Below, piece after piece: positions 1 to 5,124 of a stretch of DNA of 5,179 nucleotides (positions are counted from its first letter, which is position 1; each line of letters begins with the position of its first letter). The notes beneath the pieces were generated by a model. It had not been told where the DNA came from, did no database searches, and worked only from the letters and a program-made list of their open reading frames with translations. The position numbers and the translations under genes are program-made. Source of the stretch: an uncultured Oscillospiraceae bacterium (GTDB lineage: Bacteria > Bacillota > Clostridia > Oscillospirales > Oscillospiraceae); NCBI GenBank assembly GCA_934659475.1, contig CAKUHX010000117.1, forward strand, positions 1 through 5,179, in the 5' to 3' direction.

Positions 1-1195
1 TGACAGGGGGCTGGCCCCGCAGCAGGCACAGATAGCCGCCGATGACCAGGAAGGAGGCGGTGCCCAGCAATAGGCCGTTGATGAAGCCCACACGGGCCTC
101 CTTCCACACCAGCTGGAATTTCTGCCCGCGGCTGAGCTGCTCGTCCATCAGCACACGGATGGTGACAGCTAGGGACTGGGTGCCCACGTTGCCCGCCATG
201 TCCAGCACCAGGGACTGGAAACAGACCACCAGGGTGATCTGGGCGGCCACCGCCTCGAACAGGCCTACCACGCCGGAGACCACCACCCCCAGCGCCAGCA
301 GGGCCAGCAGCCAGGGCAGGCGCTTTTTCACGCTGCAGATCAGGGGTTCGTCCAGGTCCTCCTCGTCGGACAGACCGGCCAGCTTGGCGTAGTCCTCGCT
401 CAGTTCGTCGTCCACCACGGTCATAAAGTCCTGAGCGGTGATAACGCCCAAAAGCCGGTTGTCCGTGTCCAGTACAGGGATGGAGTCCTCGGAGTAGTCC
501 TTCACCCGCTCCACGCAGTCCTCGATCAGCTCCTGAGCGTAGACATAGGGGTAGGAGGTGGTGATCAGGTCGTCCAGCGGAGTGCCCTCCCGGGCGATGA
601 TCAGATCCTTCAGGTCGATGGCCCCGTAAAATACCTGTTGGTCATCTACCACATAGATAGTGGAGATGTTGTCGTGCTCTGCCGCCTGCTTGACCAGGCT
701 GGCCATGGCCTGACGCACGGTCAGGCCGGCGGTGATGACGATGTAGTTGGTGGTCATCACGCTGCCGATCTCGTCCTCGTCGAAGGGCCACAGCAGGGCG
801 ATGCGGGTGCGGGCTTCCGGCAGCAGCAGCTCCATCAGGGTGTTCTTTTCCCCTTTGTCCATCTGTTTCAGATAGTCCACCGCCGTGTCTGTGTCCATGT
901 GGGACAGTACGTCCACTTTCTTGCGCAGATTCAGTTCGTTCAAATAGACGGCGGGCAGCTCGGCGTAGTTGAAGATGTCGGAGAGCTCCCCCGCGTCCAG
1001 GCACTGGTAGACGCGCTCCCGCTCCGGGACGCTCAGCAGCTCCAAGGCTGCGGCCAGGTCGTTTTCGTGGTAGCCCAGCAGGGCCTCCTTCAGGGCCTTG
1101 GGGGACTGCCCGCTGCGCACCAGCGCGGCGATCTCTCCGGCGTAATCGGGATGCTCCATCCCGGGCTGTTCCAGCTTCTTCTCGTTCAGTTCCAT
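1..1195 (-). CDS. mgtE: Magnesium transporter MgtE, C-terminus cut by window edge
   Basis: MgtE is a homodimeric Mg2+ channel of the cytoplasmic membrane whose cytosolic N and CBS domains sense internal Mg2+ and close the pore. The visible 398 residues show the family order. An acidic, helical N domain spans about residues 15-140. Two CBS domains follow, near 145-200 (GSVMTTNYIVITAGLTV, then YVVDDQQVFYGAIDLKDLI) and 205-265 (SIPVLDTDNRLLGVITAQDF). A linker leads into membrane helices from about residue 293. The pore-family signature appears as LDMAGNVGTQSLAVTIR (331-347), a variant of the usual GGNAGxQ. Full-length MgtE is about 450 residues, so the last membrane helices lie outside the window. 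The ATG at 1193-1195 is preceded by GGGAGG (1203-1208). Family knowledge gives the function; the assignment is firm. Confidence 0.96.
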   Translation of the reverse strand, partial: MELNEKKLEQPGMEHPDYAGEIAALVRSGQSPKALKEALLGYHENDLAAALELLSVPERERVYQCLDAGELSDIFNYAELPAVYLNELNLRKKVDVLSHMDTDTAVDYLKQMDKGEKNTLMELLLPEARTRIALLWPFDEDEIGSVMTTNYIVITAGLTVRQAMASLVKQAAEHDNISTIYVVDDQQVFYGAIDLKDLIIAREGTPLDDLITTSYPYVYAQELIEDCVERVKDYSEDSIPVLDTDNRLLGVITAQDFMTVVDDELSEDYAKLAGLSDEEDLDEPLICSVKKRLPWLLALLALGVVVSGVVGLFEAVAAQITLVVCFQSLVLDMAGNVGTQSLAVTIRVLMDEQLSRGQKFQLVWKEARVGFINGLLLGTASFLVIGGYLCLLRGQPPV

Positions 1196-1252
1196 GTCCA
1201 AACCTCCCTGCTTTTGCGCCGTGGCGGGGGAGAACAGGGTGAAAATGGGCGC

Positions 1253-1325
1253 AAAAAAGCCACTGCCCCTTTACACTGTCCGCCGCCCGGCCGGGCGCAC
1301 TGTGTTTTCGTGTTTGGGCAATGGC
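1253..1325 (-). terminator. Terminator-like attenuator hairpin in the mgtE leader
   Basis: On the minus strand GCCATTGCCC (1325-1316) pairs with GGGCAGTGGC (1268-1259) over 10 bp with one G-U, and TTTTTT (1258-1253) follows at once. The 47-nt interior is itself foldable, with a 14-nt perfect palindrome CGCCCGGCCGGGCG (1284-1297) and flanking ACAC/GTGT pairs, so the whole forms one long imperfect hairpin. It sits 57 nt before the mgtE start, inside the leader rather than at a gene end, which points to attenuation. The upstream segment CTGCCTTT (about 1329-1336) can also pair with AAAGG and CAG around the 3' arm, a possible competing fold. Confidence 0.65.
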
Positions 1326-1347
1326 ATACAAAGGCAGGCCGGAGACG

Positions 1348-1431
1348 TCAGCACAGCCCCACGGCAGTTCGTTCGTCCGGTCTCCCGTTGGATCCCATGC
1401 CCCATATTCGCCCATAACTGCCGCCGTCCAT
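1348..1431 (-). CDS. Putative 27-residue leader peptide upstream of mgtE
   Basis: This short frame starts with ATG at 1429-1431 and stops with TGA at 1348-1350. It is preceded by GAGAGGTGATC (1434-1444), whose GAGGTGATC part exactly matches the extended anti-Shine-Dalgarno complement at a 7-nt spacing, better than many real genes. The peptide begins MDGGSYGRIWGMGSNG and ends RPDERTAVGLC. It is rich in glycine, with four arginines and no membrane segment or recognised domain. Its stop lies 22 nt before the terminator-like hairpin of the mgtE leader, and its coding sequence covers an 8-bp leader helix, so translation would melt that helix. It could be a regulatory leader peptide analogous in role, not in sequence, to enterobacterial MgtL. 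It could also be a chance frame, since no homolog can be checked here. Confidence 0.5.
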   Translation of the reverse strand: MDGGSYGRIWGMGSNGRPDERTAVGLC

Positions 1432-1502
1432 GCGATCACCTCTCAGTATCAGTCGGATCTATGGCCCAGCCCTCCCTGCACGGAAGGCCGTGACCTTAAA
1501 AT

Positions 1503-1531
1503 AGTGTAAAGGAAAATGGAAAAACTGTCAA
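1503..1531 (-). promoter_or_regulatory. mgtE promoter, sigma-A type
   Basis: Minus-strand -35 TTGACA (1531-1526), 17-bp spacer, -10 TACACT (1508-1503). The -35 box is a perfect consensus. Predicted start is an A near 1496-1497. Only about 40 bp separate this -35 from the divergent degV -35. Confidence 0.85.
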
Positions 1532-1571
1532 TTCAACAGGGAAAAGCGCAGGGGAGCCGAATGAGTTCTAT

Positions 1572-1600
1572 TTGCACTATGGAGAGAAATCTGCTATACT
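1572..1600 (+). promoter_or_regulatory. degV promoter, sigma-A type with extended -10
   Basis: -35 TTGCAC (1572-1577), 17-bp spacer ending TGC, -10 TATACT (1595-1600). The TGC just before the -10 makes it an extended -10 promoter. Predicted start is near 1607, giving a leader of about 45 nt with a small CGGC-AAGA-GCCG hairpin and GGAGGG (1641-1646) before the degV ATG. Confidence 0.85.
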
Positions 1601-1652
1601 GAACTGAAAACAGGATTCGGCAAGAGCCGATGCCTGGCATGGAGGGAACACT

Positions 1653-2489
1653 ATGAGTTTTAAGATCGTGGTGGACAGTTGCTGTGATCTGACGCCCCAG
1701 ATGATGAAGGCGGGCTGCTTTATCAAAGTGCCGCTGACCATCCGCTCGGGGGGCAGCGTGTTTATAGATGATGAGACCTTTGACCGCAGCGACCTGCTGG
1801 CCAGCATGAAGGCGGACGAGAACGCACCGGCCACCGCCTGCCCCTCGCCTCAGGCGTATCTGGACGCCTATGAGGGGGGCGCGGAGGATATTTATGTGGT
1901 CACCCTCAGCGCGCTGCTCAGCGGCTCCCACAACAGCGCGGAGCAGGCGCGGCATTTGTTTGAAGAGGAGTATCCCCAGAAGAACGTCCATGTATTCAAC
2001 TCCTGCTCCGCGGTGTCCGGCGAGGTGCTGGTGGCCCTGAAGATCAGGGAACTGGCCGAGGCGGGCTACCCATTCAAGCATGTGGTGCGGGAGACGGAGG
2101 AGTTCATCTACCGTATGCAGACCTTCTTCGTGTTGGAGAATCTGGACAATCTGCGGAAAAACGGCCGGCTGACCAAGCTGCAGTCGGTGGTCACCGGCGC
2201 GCTGAAGATCAAGCTGTTCATGGGTGCCACCAAGGAGGGGGAGATCTGTAAGCTGGGACAGGCGCTGTCCGTCAAGCAGGCTCTGGGCAAGCTGGTGGAC
2301 TATGTGGCCAAGGATCTGGATCACGAGGGACGGGTGTGCGCGTTGTGCCACTGCAACGCCCCTGAGCGGGCGATGCAGGTGAAGCAGCTGCTGGAGCAGC
2401 GCTGCCAGTTCAAGGATATTCTGATCTTGGAGGCCGGCGGCGTGACCACCGTTTACGCCAACGACGGCGGTATCGTGGTGGCCTACTGA
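1653..2489 (+). CDS. DegV family fatty-acid-binding protein
   Basis: The 278-residue product is full length for the DegV/FakB fold. In the FakB branch this fold binds a fatty acid and presents it to the kinase FakA for phosphorylation; the ligand and role of most other paralogs are unproven. Family marks include an N-terminal VVDSCCDLT (6-14), TACPSPQAYLDAY (61-73), the ligand-site stretch TLSALLSGSHNSAEQA (84-99), NVHVFNSCSAVSGE (111-124) and NGRLTKLQ (170-177). The C-terminus reads AGGVTTVYANDGGIVVAY in place of the His-x-Gly-Pro-like ending of many DegV proteins, which suggests a subfamily variant. The ATG at 1653 has GGAGGG six bases upstream. It is a cytoplasmic protein and probably the first gene of a two-gene operon with the HD protein. 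No fakA kinase gene is in view. Confidence 0.93.
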   Translation: MSFKIVVDSCCDLTPQMMKAGCFIKVPLTIRSGGSVFIDDETFDRSDLLASMKADENAPATACPSPQAYLDAYEGGAEDIYVVTLSALLSGSHNSAEQARHLFEEEYPQKNVHVFNSCSAVSGEVLVALKIRELAEAGYPFKHVVRETEEFIYRMQTFFVLENLDNLRKNGRLTKLQSVVTGALKIKLFMGATKEGEICKLGQALSVKQALGKLVDYVAKDLDHEGRVCALCHCNAPERAMQVKQLLEQRCQFKDILILEAGGVTTVYANDGGIVVAY

Positions 2490-2528
2490 ACGCCGCAGAA
2501 AAGGCGGCAGAGAAAGGAAGCTTGGACA

Positions 2529-3107
2529 ATGAACAGAGAACAGGCATGGGCCTTATTGACGCAGTATGATCAGGAGCCGTTCCATCTGCGGCACGCCATC
2601 ACCGTGGAGCATGTGATGGCGTGGTATGCCCGCCAGCTGGGGTATGGGGCAGAGGAGGAGCATTGGGCCGTGGTGGGCCTGCTCCACGATCTGGATTTTG
2701 AAAAGTGGCCGGAGGAGCACTGCGTCAAGTGCCAGGAGCTGATGCGGGAGCACGGGGTGGAGGAGGACATCATCCGTTCCGTGGCCTGCCACGGCTGGGG
2801 CATCTGTGTAGACATCAAGCCGGAGCATGAGATGGAGAAGGTGCTGTACGCCACCGATGAGCTGACCGGCCTGATCGGGGCGGCGGCCCTGATGCGGCCC
2901 TCCAGGAGTGTGGCGGATATGGAGCTGAAGTCCCTGAAGAAGAAATTCAAGGACAAGAAGTTCGCCGCAGGCTGCTCCCGGGATGTGATCACCAATGGCG
3001 CTCAGCTGCTGGGCTGGGAGCTGGACAAGCTGCTGGAGATGACCCTGAAGGCCATGCAGGACGAGGAGACGGCCATCGAGACCGCCGTGGCGGAGGGGCA
3101 CGCGTAA
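2529..3107 (+). CDS. HD-domain (HDIG-type) putative metal-dependent phosphohydrolase
   Basis: The 192-residue product carries an HD superfamily domain in its first 110 residues. Likely metal ligands are His22 (in HLRHAITVEHVM), the His53-Asp54 pair (VVGLLHDLDFEKWPE), His88 (SVACHGWG) and Asp110 (LYATDELTGL). After this comes a helical, basic stretch SLKKKFKDKKFA (135-146) and an acidic C-terminal tail. HD enzymes of this size hydrolyse phosphate esters of nucleotides or similar small molecules, but nothing here identifies the substrate. The gene starts 39 nt after degV, with AAAGGAAG upstream of the ATG and no clear promoter or terminator between, so co-transcription is likely. There is no signal peptide or membrane segment, so it should be cytosolic. 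Family assignment is firm and function is open. Confidence 0.9.
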   Translation: MNREQAWALLTQYDQEPFHLRHAITVEHVMAWYARQLGYGAEEEHWAVVGLLHDLDFEKWPEEHCVKCQELMREHGVEEDIIRSVACHGWGICVDIKPEHEMEKVLYATDELTGLIGAAALMRPSRSVADMELKSLKKKFKDKKFAAGCSRDVITNGAQLLGWELDKLLEMTLKAMQDEETAIETAVAEGHA

Positions 3108-3157
3108 GGAAAGCGCAGGAAAACTGCAAGAAGTCTGTTAAAAAGCGCGAAGATGCC

Positions 3158-3186
3158 TTGACGCGGTCAAGATCAAATGCTATAAT
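3158..3186 (+). promoter_or_regulatory. Strong promoter of the decarboxylase-beta leader
   Basis: -35 TTGACG (3158-3163), 17-bp spacer ending TGC, -10 TATAAT (3181-3186), a perfect -10 with an extended TG element. Transcription should start near 3193, just before the GGGGAGTAG motif. No comparable promoter is seen between the downstream terminator and the decarboxylase gene, so expression of that gene probably depends on read-through. Confidence 0.9.
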
Positions 3187-3192
3187 GCGGAC

Positions 3193-3300
3193 AACAAAGG
3201 GGAGTAGTCGGCGCCTTTCTCAGTAAGGCGCGGCACGGCCAACAAGCGTGTACGCTTCTTTGCAAGCGTACTGGCCCTGTCTGAAATGACCAGACCTGCG
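3193..3300 (+). ncRNA. Riboswitch candidate of the yybP-ykoY (Mn2+) type
   Basis: Starting at the predicted transcript 5' end, the RNA shows AAAGGGGAGTAG (3196-3207), the hallmark L1 strand of yybP-ykoY. A hairpin GCGCCTT/AAGGCGC follows (3211-3217 with 3225-3231). Next is a longer arm, GGCCA/TGGCC (3237-3241 with 3272-3276), with a one-sided internal loop holding ACAA and an apical 8-bp stem GTACGCTT/AAGCGTAC (3250-3257 with 3264-3271). A short GTC-GAC hairpin and ACCAGACC close the element. This helix order and the two L1 strands match the family as I remember it. Deviations are ACCAGACC where GCNAGACC is usual, and a short P1. The 3' L1 strand is also the 5' arm of the terminator, as in Mn2+ ON-switches. 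The ligand is unproven; a variant sensing another ion is possible. Confidence 0.6.
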
Positions 3301-3333
3301 TTCCATTTTCATGGAGCGCAGGTCTGTTTTTTT
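3291..3333 (+). terminator. Strong intrinsic terminator closing the leader
   Basis: CAGACCTGCGTTCCAT (3291-3306) pairs with ATGGAGCGCAGGTCTG (3311-3326) over 16 continuous pairs with one G-U, around the loop TTTC, followed by seven T (3327-3333). It lies 89 nt before the decarboxylase beta start. Its 5' arm CAGAC can instead pair with GTCTG (3279-3283) or join the riboswitch-like core, giving a plausible anti-terminated state. Confidence 0.93.
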
Positions 3334-3422
3334 AAGCCGTTCTCCCTGAACTGCGCGGGACCGAGCCCCGTTGGGCAGGTATAAGGTCATTCTGGCGATT
3401 TTTGTGGAAAGGAAGGATAAGT

Positions 3423-4568
3423 GTGGATTTTTCGTTCTTGTGGGAGGGCCTTTTGTCGATCACGGGCAAGCAGGCGCTCATGTACCTGATCGGCGCTGTG
3501 CTGATCTATCTGGCCATTGTAAAGGGGTATGAGCCGGCGCTGCTGATGCCCTTGGGCTTCGGCGCGATCTTGGTGAACCTGCCCCTGTACGGCGTCATCA
3601 ATCAGTATACCGAGGGACTGGGGGAGACTGCGGGCATCATTCAGTGGCTGTTTGAGACGGGGATCGGCGTTTCCGAGGCGTTCCCCATCCTGCTGTTCAT
3701 CGGCATCGGGGCCATGATCGACTTCGGGCCCCTGCTGGCCAATCCCAAGCTGTTCCTGTGCGGCGCTGCGGCCCAGGCCGGCATTTTCCTGACCATTATC
3801 ATTGCGGTGGCTTTGGGCTTTGACATCAAGGACGCCGCCTCCATCGGCATCATCGGTGCGGCGGACGGCCCCACCTCTATCCTGGTGTCCCAGGTGCTTA
3901 AGTCCAAATATGTGGGTGCCATCGCGGTGGCGGCCTACTCCTACATGGCGCTGGTGCCCATCATCCAGCCCTTTGCCATCAAGCTGGTGACCACCAAGAA
4001 GGACCGGGCCATGCGTATGCCCTTTGTGGACAAAAAGGTCTCCAAGCGCACCCGCATCCTGTTCCCCATCATCGTTACGTTCGTTGCCGGTCTGGTGGCC
4101 CCCTCCTCTGTGGCGCTGGTGGGCTTCCTGATGTTCGGCAACCTGATCCGGGAGTGCGGCGTGCTGACCACCATGTCCCTGTGCGCCCAGAATGAGCTGG
4201 CCAACCTGATCACCCTGCTGCTGGGCATCACCATCTCCTTCTCCATGAAGGCGGAGGACTTCGTCCGGCTGGAGACCCTGATGATCATGGGTCTGGGTCT
4301 GGTGGCCTTCGTGCTGGACTCCGTGGTAGGAGTGCTGTTCGTAAAGGTGCTGAACCTCTTTACCCCCAAGAATAAGATCAACCCCATGATCGGTGCGGCG
4401 GGCATCTCCGCCTTCCCCATGTCCTCCCGGGTGATCGAAAAGCTGGGGCAGGAGGCCGACCGGCAGAACCATCTTCTGATGTACGCCATTGCCGCCAACG
4501 TCTCCGGGCAGATCGCTTCCGTAGTGGCCGGCGGCGTGGTGCTGCAGTATTTCGCCAATCTGGGCTGA
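3423..4568 (+). CDS. Sodium ion-translocating decarboxylase, beta subunit (OadB/GcdB/MmdB family)
   Basis: Beta subunits of biotin-dependent decarboxylases remove CO2 from carboxybiotin and couple this to Na+ export across the cytoplasmic membrane. The 381-residue hydrophobic product has about nine or more membrane segments. It starts in the typical way, EGLLSITGKQALMYLIGAVL, followed by YEPALLMPLGFGAILVNLP. The Na+-site signature GAADGPTSI carries Asp148, and AAYSYMALVPIIQP carries Tyr174; their 26-residue spacing equals that of Asp203 and Tyr229 in Klebsiella OadB. Near the end are GAAGISAFPMSSRV and NVSGQIASVVAGGVVL. GTG at 3423 is chosen because AAAGGAAGG (3408-3416) lies six bases upstream; a TTG at 3402 would place that site inside the gene. 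The substrate (oxaloacetate, glutaconyl-CoA or methylmalonyl-CoA) cannot be told from this subunit. Confidence 0.95.
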   Translation: MDFSFLWEGLLSITGKQALMYLIGAVLIYLAIVKGYEPALLMPLGFGAILVNLPLYGVINQYTEGLGETAGIIQWLFETGIGVSEAFPILLFIGIGAMIDFGPLLANPKLFLCGAAAQAGIFLTIIIAVALGFDIKDAASIGIIGAADGPTSILVSQVLKSKYVGAIAVAAYSYMALVPIIQPFAIKLVTTKKDRAMRMPFVDKKVSKRTRILFPIIVTFVAGLVAPSSVALVGFLMFGNLIRECGVLTTMSLCAQNELANLITLLLGITISFSMKAEDFVRLETLMIMGLGLVAFVLDSVVGVLFVKVLNLFTPKNKINPMIGAAGISAFPMSSRVIEKLGQEADRQNHLLMYAIAANVSGQIASVVAGGVVLQYFANLG

Positions 4569-4584
4569 CAGGAGGGACAAAAGT

Positions 4585-4707
4585 ATGATCATGATGCAGC
4601 AGGCAGTTGAAATGCTGGCCCAGGGTATGGCCGGTATCTTTGTGGTCTTGGGTCTGATCGCTCTGATCGTGAAGTTCATGAGCTGGACCGACAACCGCAA
4701 GAAGTGA
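4585..4707 (+). CDS. OadG-related small membrane subunit, 40 residues
   Basis: This gene begins 16 nt after the beta-subunit stop, with GGAGGG (4571-4576) before the ATG. The peptide opens MIMMQQAVEMLAQGM, has one membrane helix (about residues 13-32, GMAGIFVVLGLIALIVKFM) and ends in a short polar, basic tail, SWTDNRKK. Gamma/delta subunits of Na+ pump decarboxylases (OadG family) have one such N-terminal helix with a G-M-x-x-V/I-F pattern, which anchors and assembles the complex. Here only the helix remains, with no proline/alanine-rich linker or zinc-binding tail. Short OadG-like partners next to lone beta subunits are a known clostridial arrangement. It is probably translated with the beta gene and needed for its stability or assembly, which is inference. 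Confidence 0.85.
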   Translation: MIMMQQAVEMLAQGMAGIFVVLGLIALIVKFMSWTDNRKK

Positions 4708-4718
4708 CAAAGACCGAG

Positions 4719-4745
4719 CGCCGCACCTTGTAAAAAGGTGCGGCG
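4719..4745 (+). terminator. Hairpin after the decarboxylase operon
   Basis: CGCCGCACCTT (4719-4729) and AAGGTGCGGCG (4735-4745) form a perfect 11-bp stem with a 5-nt loop, starting 11 nt after the small subunit stop. The following TTCATCCTATCATT is only moderately T-rich, so it is a weaker terminator than the others in the window. Confidence 0.65.
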
Positions 4746-4773
4746 TTCATCCTATCATTCAGAGCGGCGGCAT

Positions 4774-4808
4774 AAAAGAAAAAGCCCCCCGGAAAACCGG
4801 AGGGCTTT
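4774..4808 (-). terminator. rpmB intrinsic terminator
   Basis: On the minus strand AAAGCCCTCCGG (4808-4797), loop TTTT, CCGGGGGGCTTT (4792-4781) gives 12 pairs with one G-U, followed by a U-rich tract, TTCTTTT (4780-4774). It lies 16 nt after the rpmB stop. The plus strand lacks a matching T-run, so it works mainly for rpmB. Confidence 0.9.
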
Positions 4809-4824
4809 CAAGCCAGGGGAAGGA

Positions 4825-5013
4825 TCACACCGCGCGGGTGACCTTACCGGAACGGAGGCATCTGGTGCAGACGTACACGTGGGTAGGAGTGCCATTCACC
4901 AGCGCTTTCACCCGCTTGACATTGGGCTTCCAGGCGCGGTTGGAGCGGCGGTGAGAGTGGGAAACCTTGATGCCGAAAACGACGTCCTTGTCGCAGAATT
5001 CACATTTGGCCAT
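4825..5013 (-). CDS. rpmB: 50S ribosomal protein L28 (bL28), four-cysteine zinc-binding form
   Basis: This 62-residue basic protein is bL28 of the large ribosomal subunit. It begins MAKCEFCDKDVVFGIKVSHS, has HRRSNRAWKPNVKRV in the rRNA-binding part and ends VCTRCLRSGKVTRAV, all typical of the family. Cys4 and Cys7 with Cys49 and Cys52 form two CxxC pairs, so this is the zinc-binding (C+) version rather than the zinc-free paralog some bacteria also encode. The ATG at 5011-5013 follows AAGGAGGT (5028-5021); an in-frame extension to 5055 would put that site inside the gene and is not used. It is a single-gene unit with its own promoter and terminator, convergent with the Na+ pump genes. Zinc ribbon status is read from the cysteines; zinc binding is family knowledge. 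Confidence 0.97.
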   Translation of the reverse strand: MAKCEFCDKDVVFGIKVSHSHRRSNRAWKPNVKRVKALVNGTPTHVYVCTRCLRSGKVTRAV

Positions 5014-5095
5014 GTTGCTTACCTCCTTGCTATGACGAAGTATACGGAGACGCAAAATACGCCGCCGTGTAGCTTTTTATGAAGCATCGAATGAT

Positions 5096-5124
5096 ATATT
5101 AGCAGATTCGGAACATAATTGCAA
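5096..5124 (-). promoter_or_regulatory. rpmB promoter with extended -10
   Basis: Minus-strand -35 TTGCAA (5124-5119), 17-bp spacer ending TGC, -10 TAATAT (5101-5096). The AT-rich stretch just upstream (about 5125-5154), with A-runs and the inverted TTTCAAATTGAAA, would suit an UP element. The start near 5089 gives a leader of about 75 nt. Confidence 0.85.

Larger units (their letters stand above)
1196..1496 (-). promoter_or_regulatory. Long structured mgtE leader with attenuator layout
   Basis: The promoter at 1503-1531 puts the mgtE transcript start near 1496, which leaves about 300 nt before the mgtE ATG. In RNA order the leader holds a small hairpin CACGG-CCTT-CCGTG (1492-1479), a Shine-Dalgarno sequence and 27-codon frame (1348-1431), an 8-bp helix inside that frame (1416-1423 with 1362-1369), a terminator-like hairpin (1325-1253) and finally the mgtE ribosome binding site. 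I looked for the conserved M-box (ykoK) magnesium riboswitch core and did not find it. The order suggests transcription attenuation of mgtE, perhaps coupled to translation of the small frame. That mechanism is inference; the elements themselves are read directly from the sequence. Confidence 0.6.

Noticed and set aside
1284..1297. 14-nt palindrome CGCCCGGCCGGGCG as an operator site
   Set aside because: It lies inside the loop of the mgtE leader hairpin and is explained as part of that RNA fold; its position downstream of the promoter gives no independent support for protein binding.
642..1439. Minus-strand open frame overlapping mgtE and its leader in another frame
   Set aside because: It runs out of frame through mgtE and gives low-complexity Arg/Gly/Ala-rich protein. 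Its GTG start lies inside the Shine-Dalgarno sequence of the leader peptide.
1326..1496. M-box (ykoK) magnesium riboswitch upstream of mgtE
   Set aside because: The AGGTGA-like string is better explained as a Shine-Dalgarno sequence, and the conserved core segments (such as GACGCCAATGGGT) are missing. A covariance search would settle it.
1533..2351. Minus-strand open frame opposite degV
   Set aside because: It is antisense to a well-supported DegV gene, has no recognisable domain, and its C-terminal part crosses the degV promoter region.
3312..3350. Short plus-strand ATG frame starting inside the leader terminator (12 codons)
   Set aside because: There is no ribosome binding site and the frame lies in the terminator stem and U-tract.
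3387..4700. Long minus-strand open frame of 437 codons opposite the decarboxylase beta gene
   Set aside because: Its translation is rich in His, Gln and Gly repeats without a domain, as expected for the antisense of a GC-rich membrane protein gene. The plus-strand gene has clear family motifs and a ribosome binding site.
4738..5082. Plus-strand open frame opposite rpmB
   Set aside because: It is the antisense of L28 and its terminator, starts within the preceding hairpin, and has no domain or ribosome binding site.
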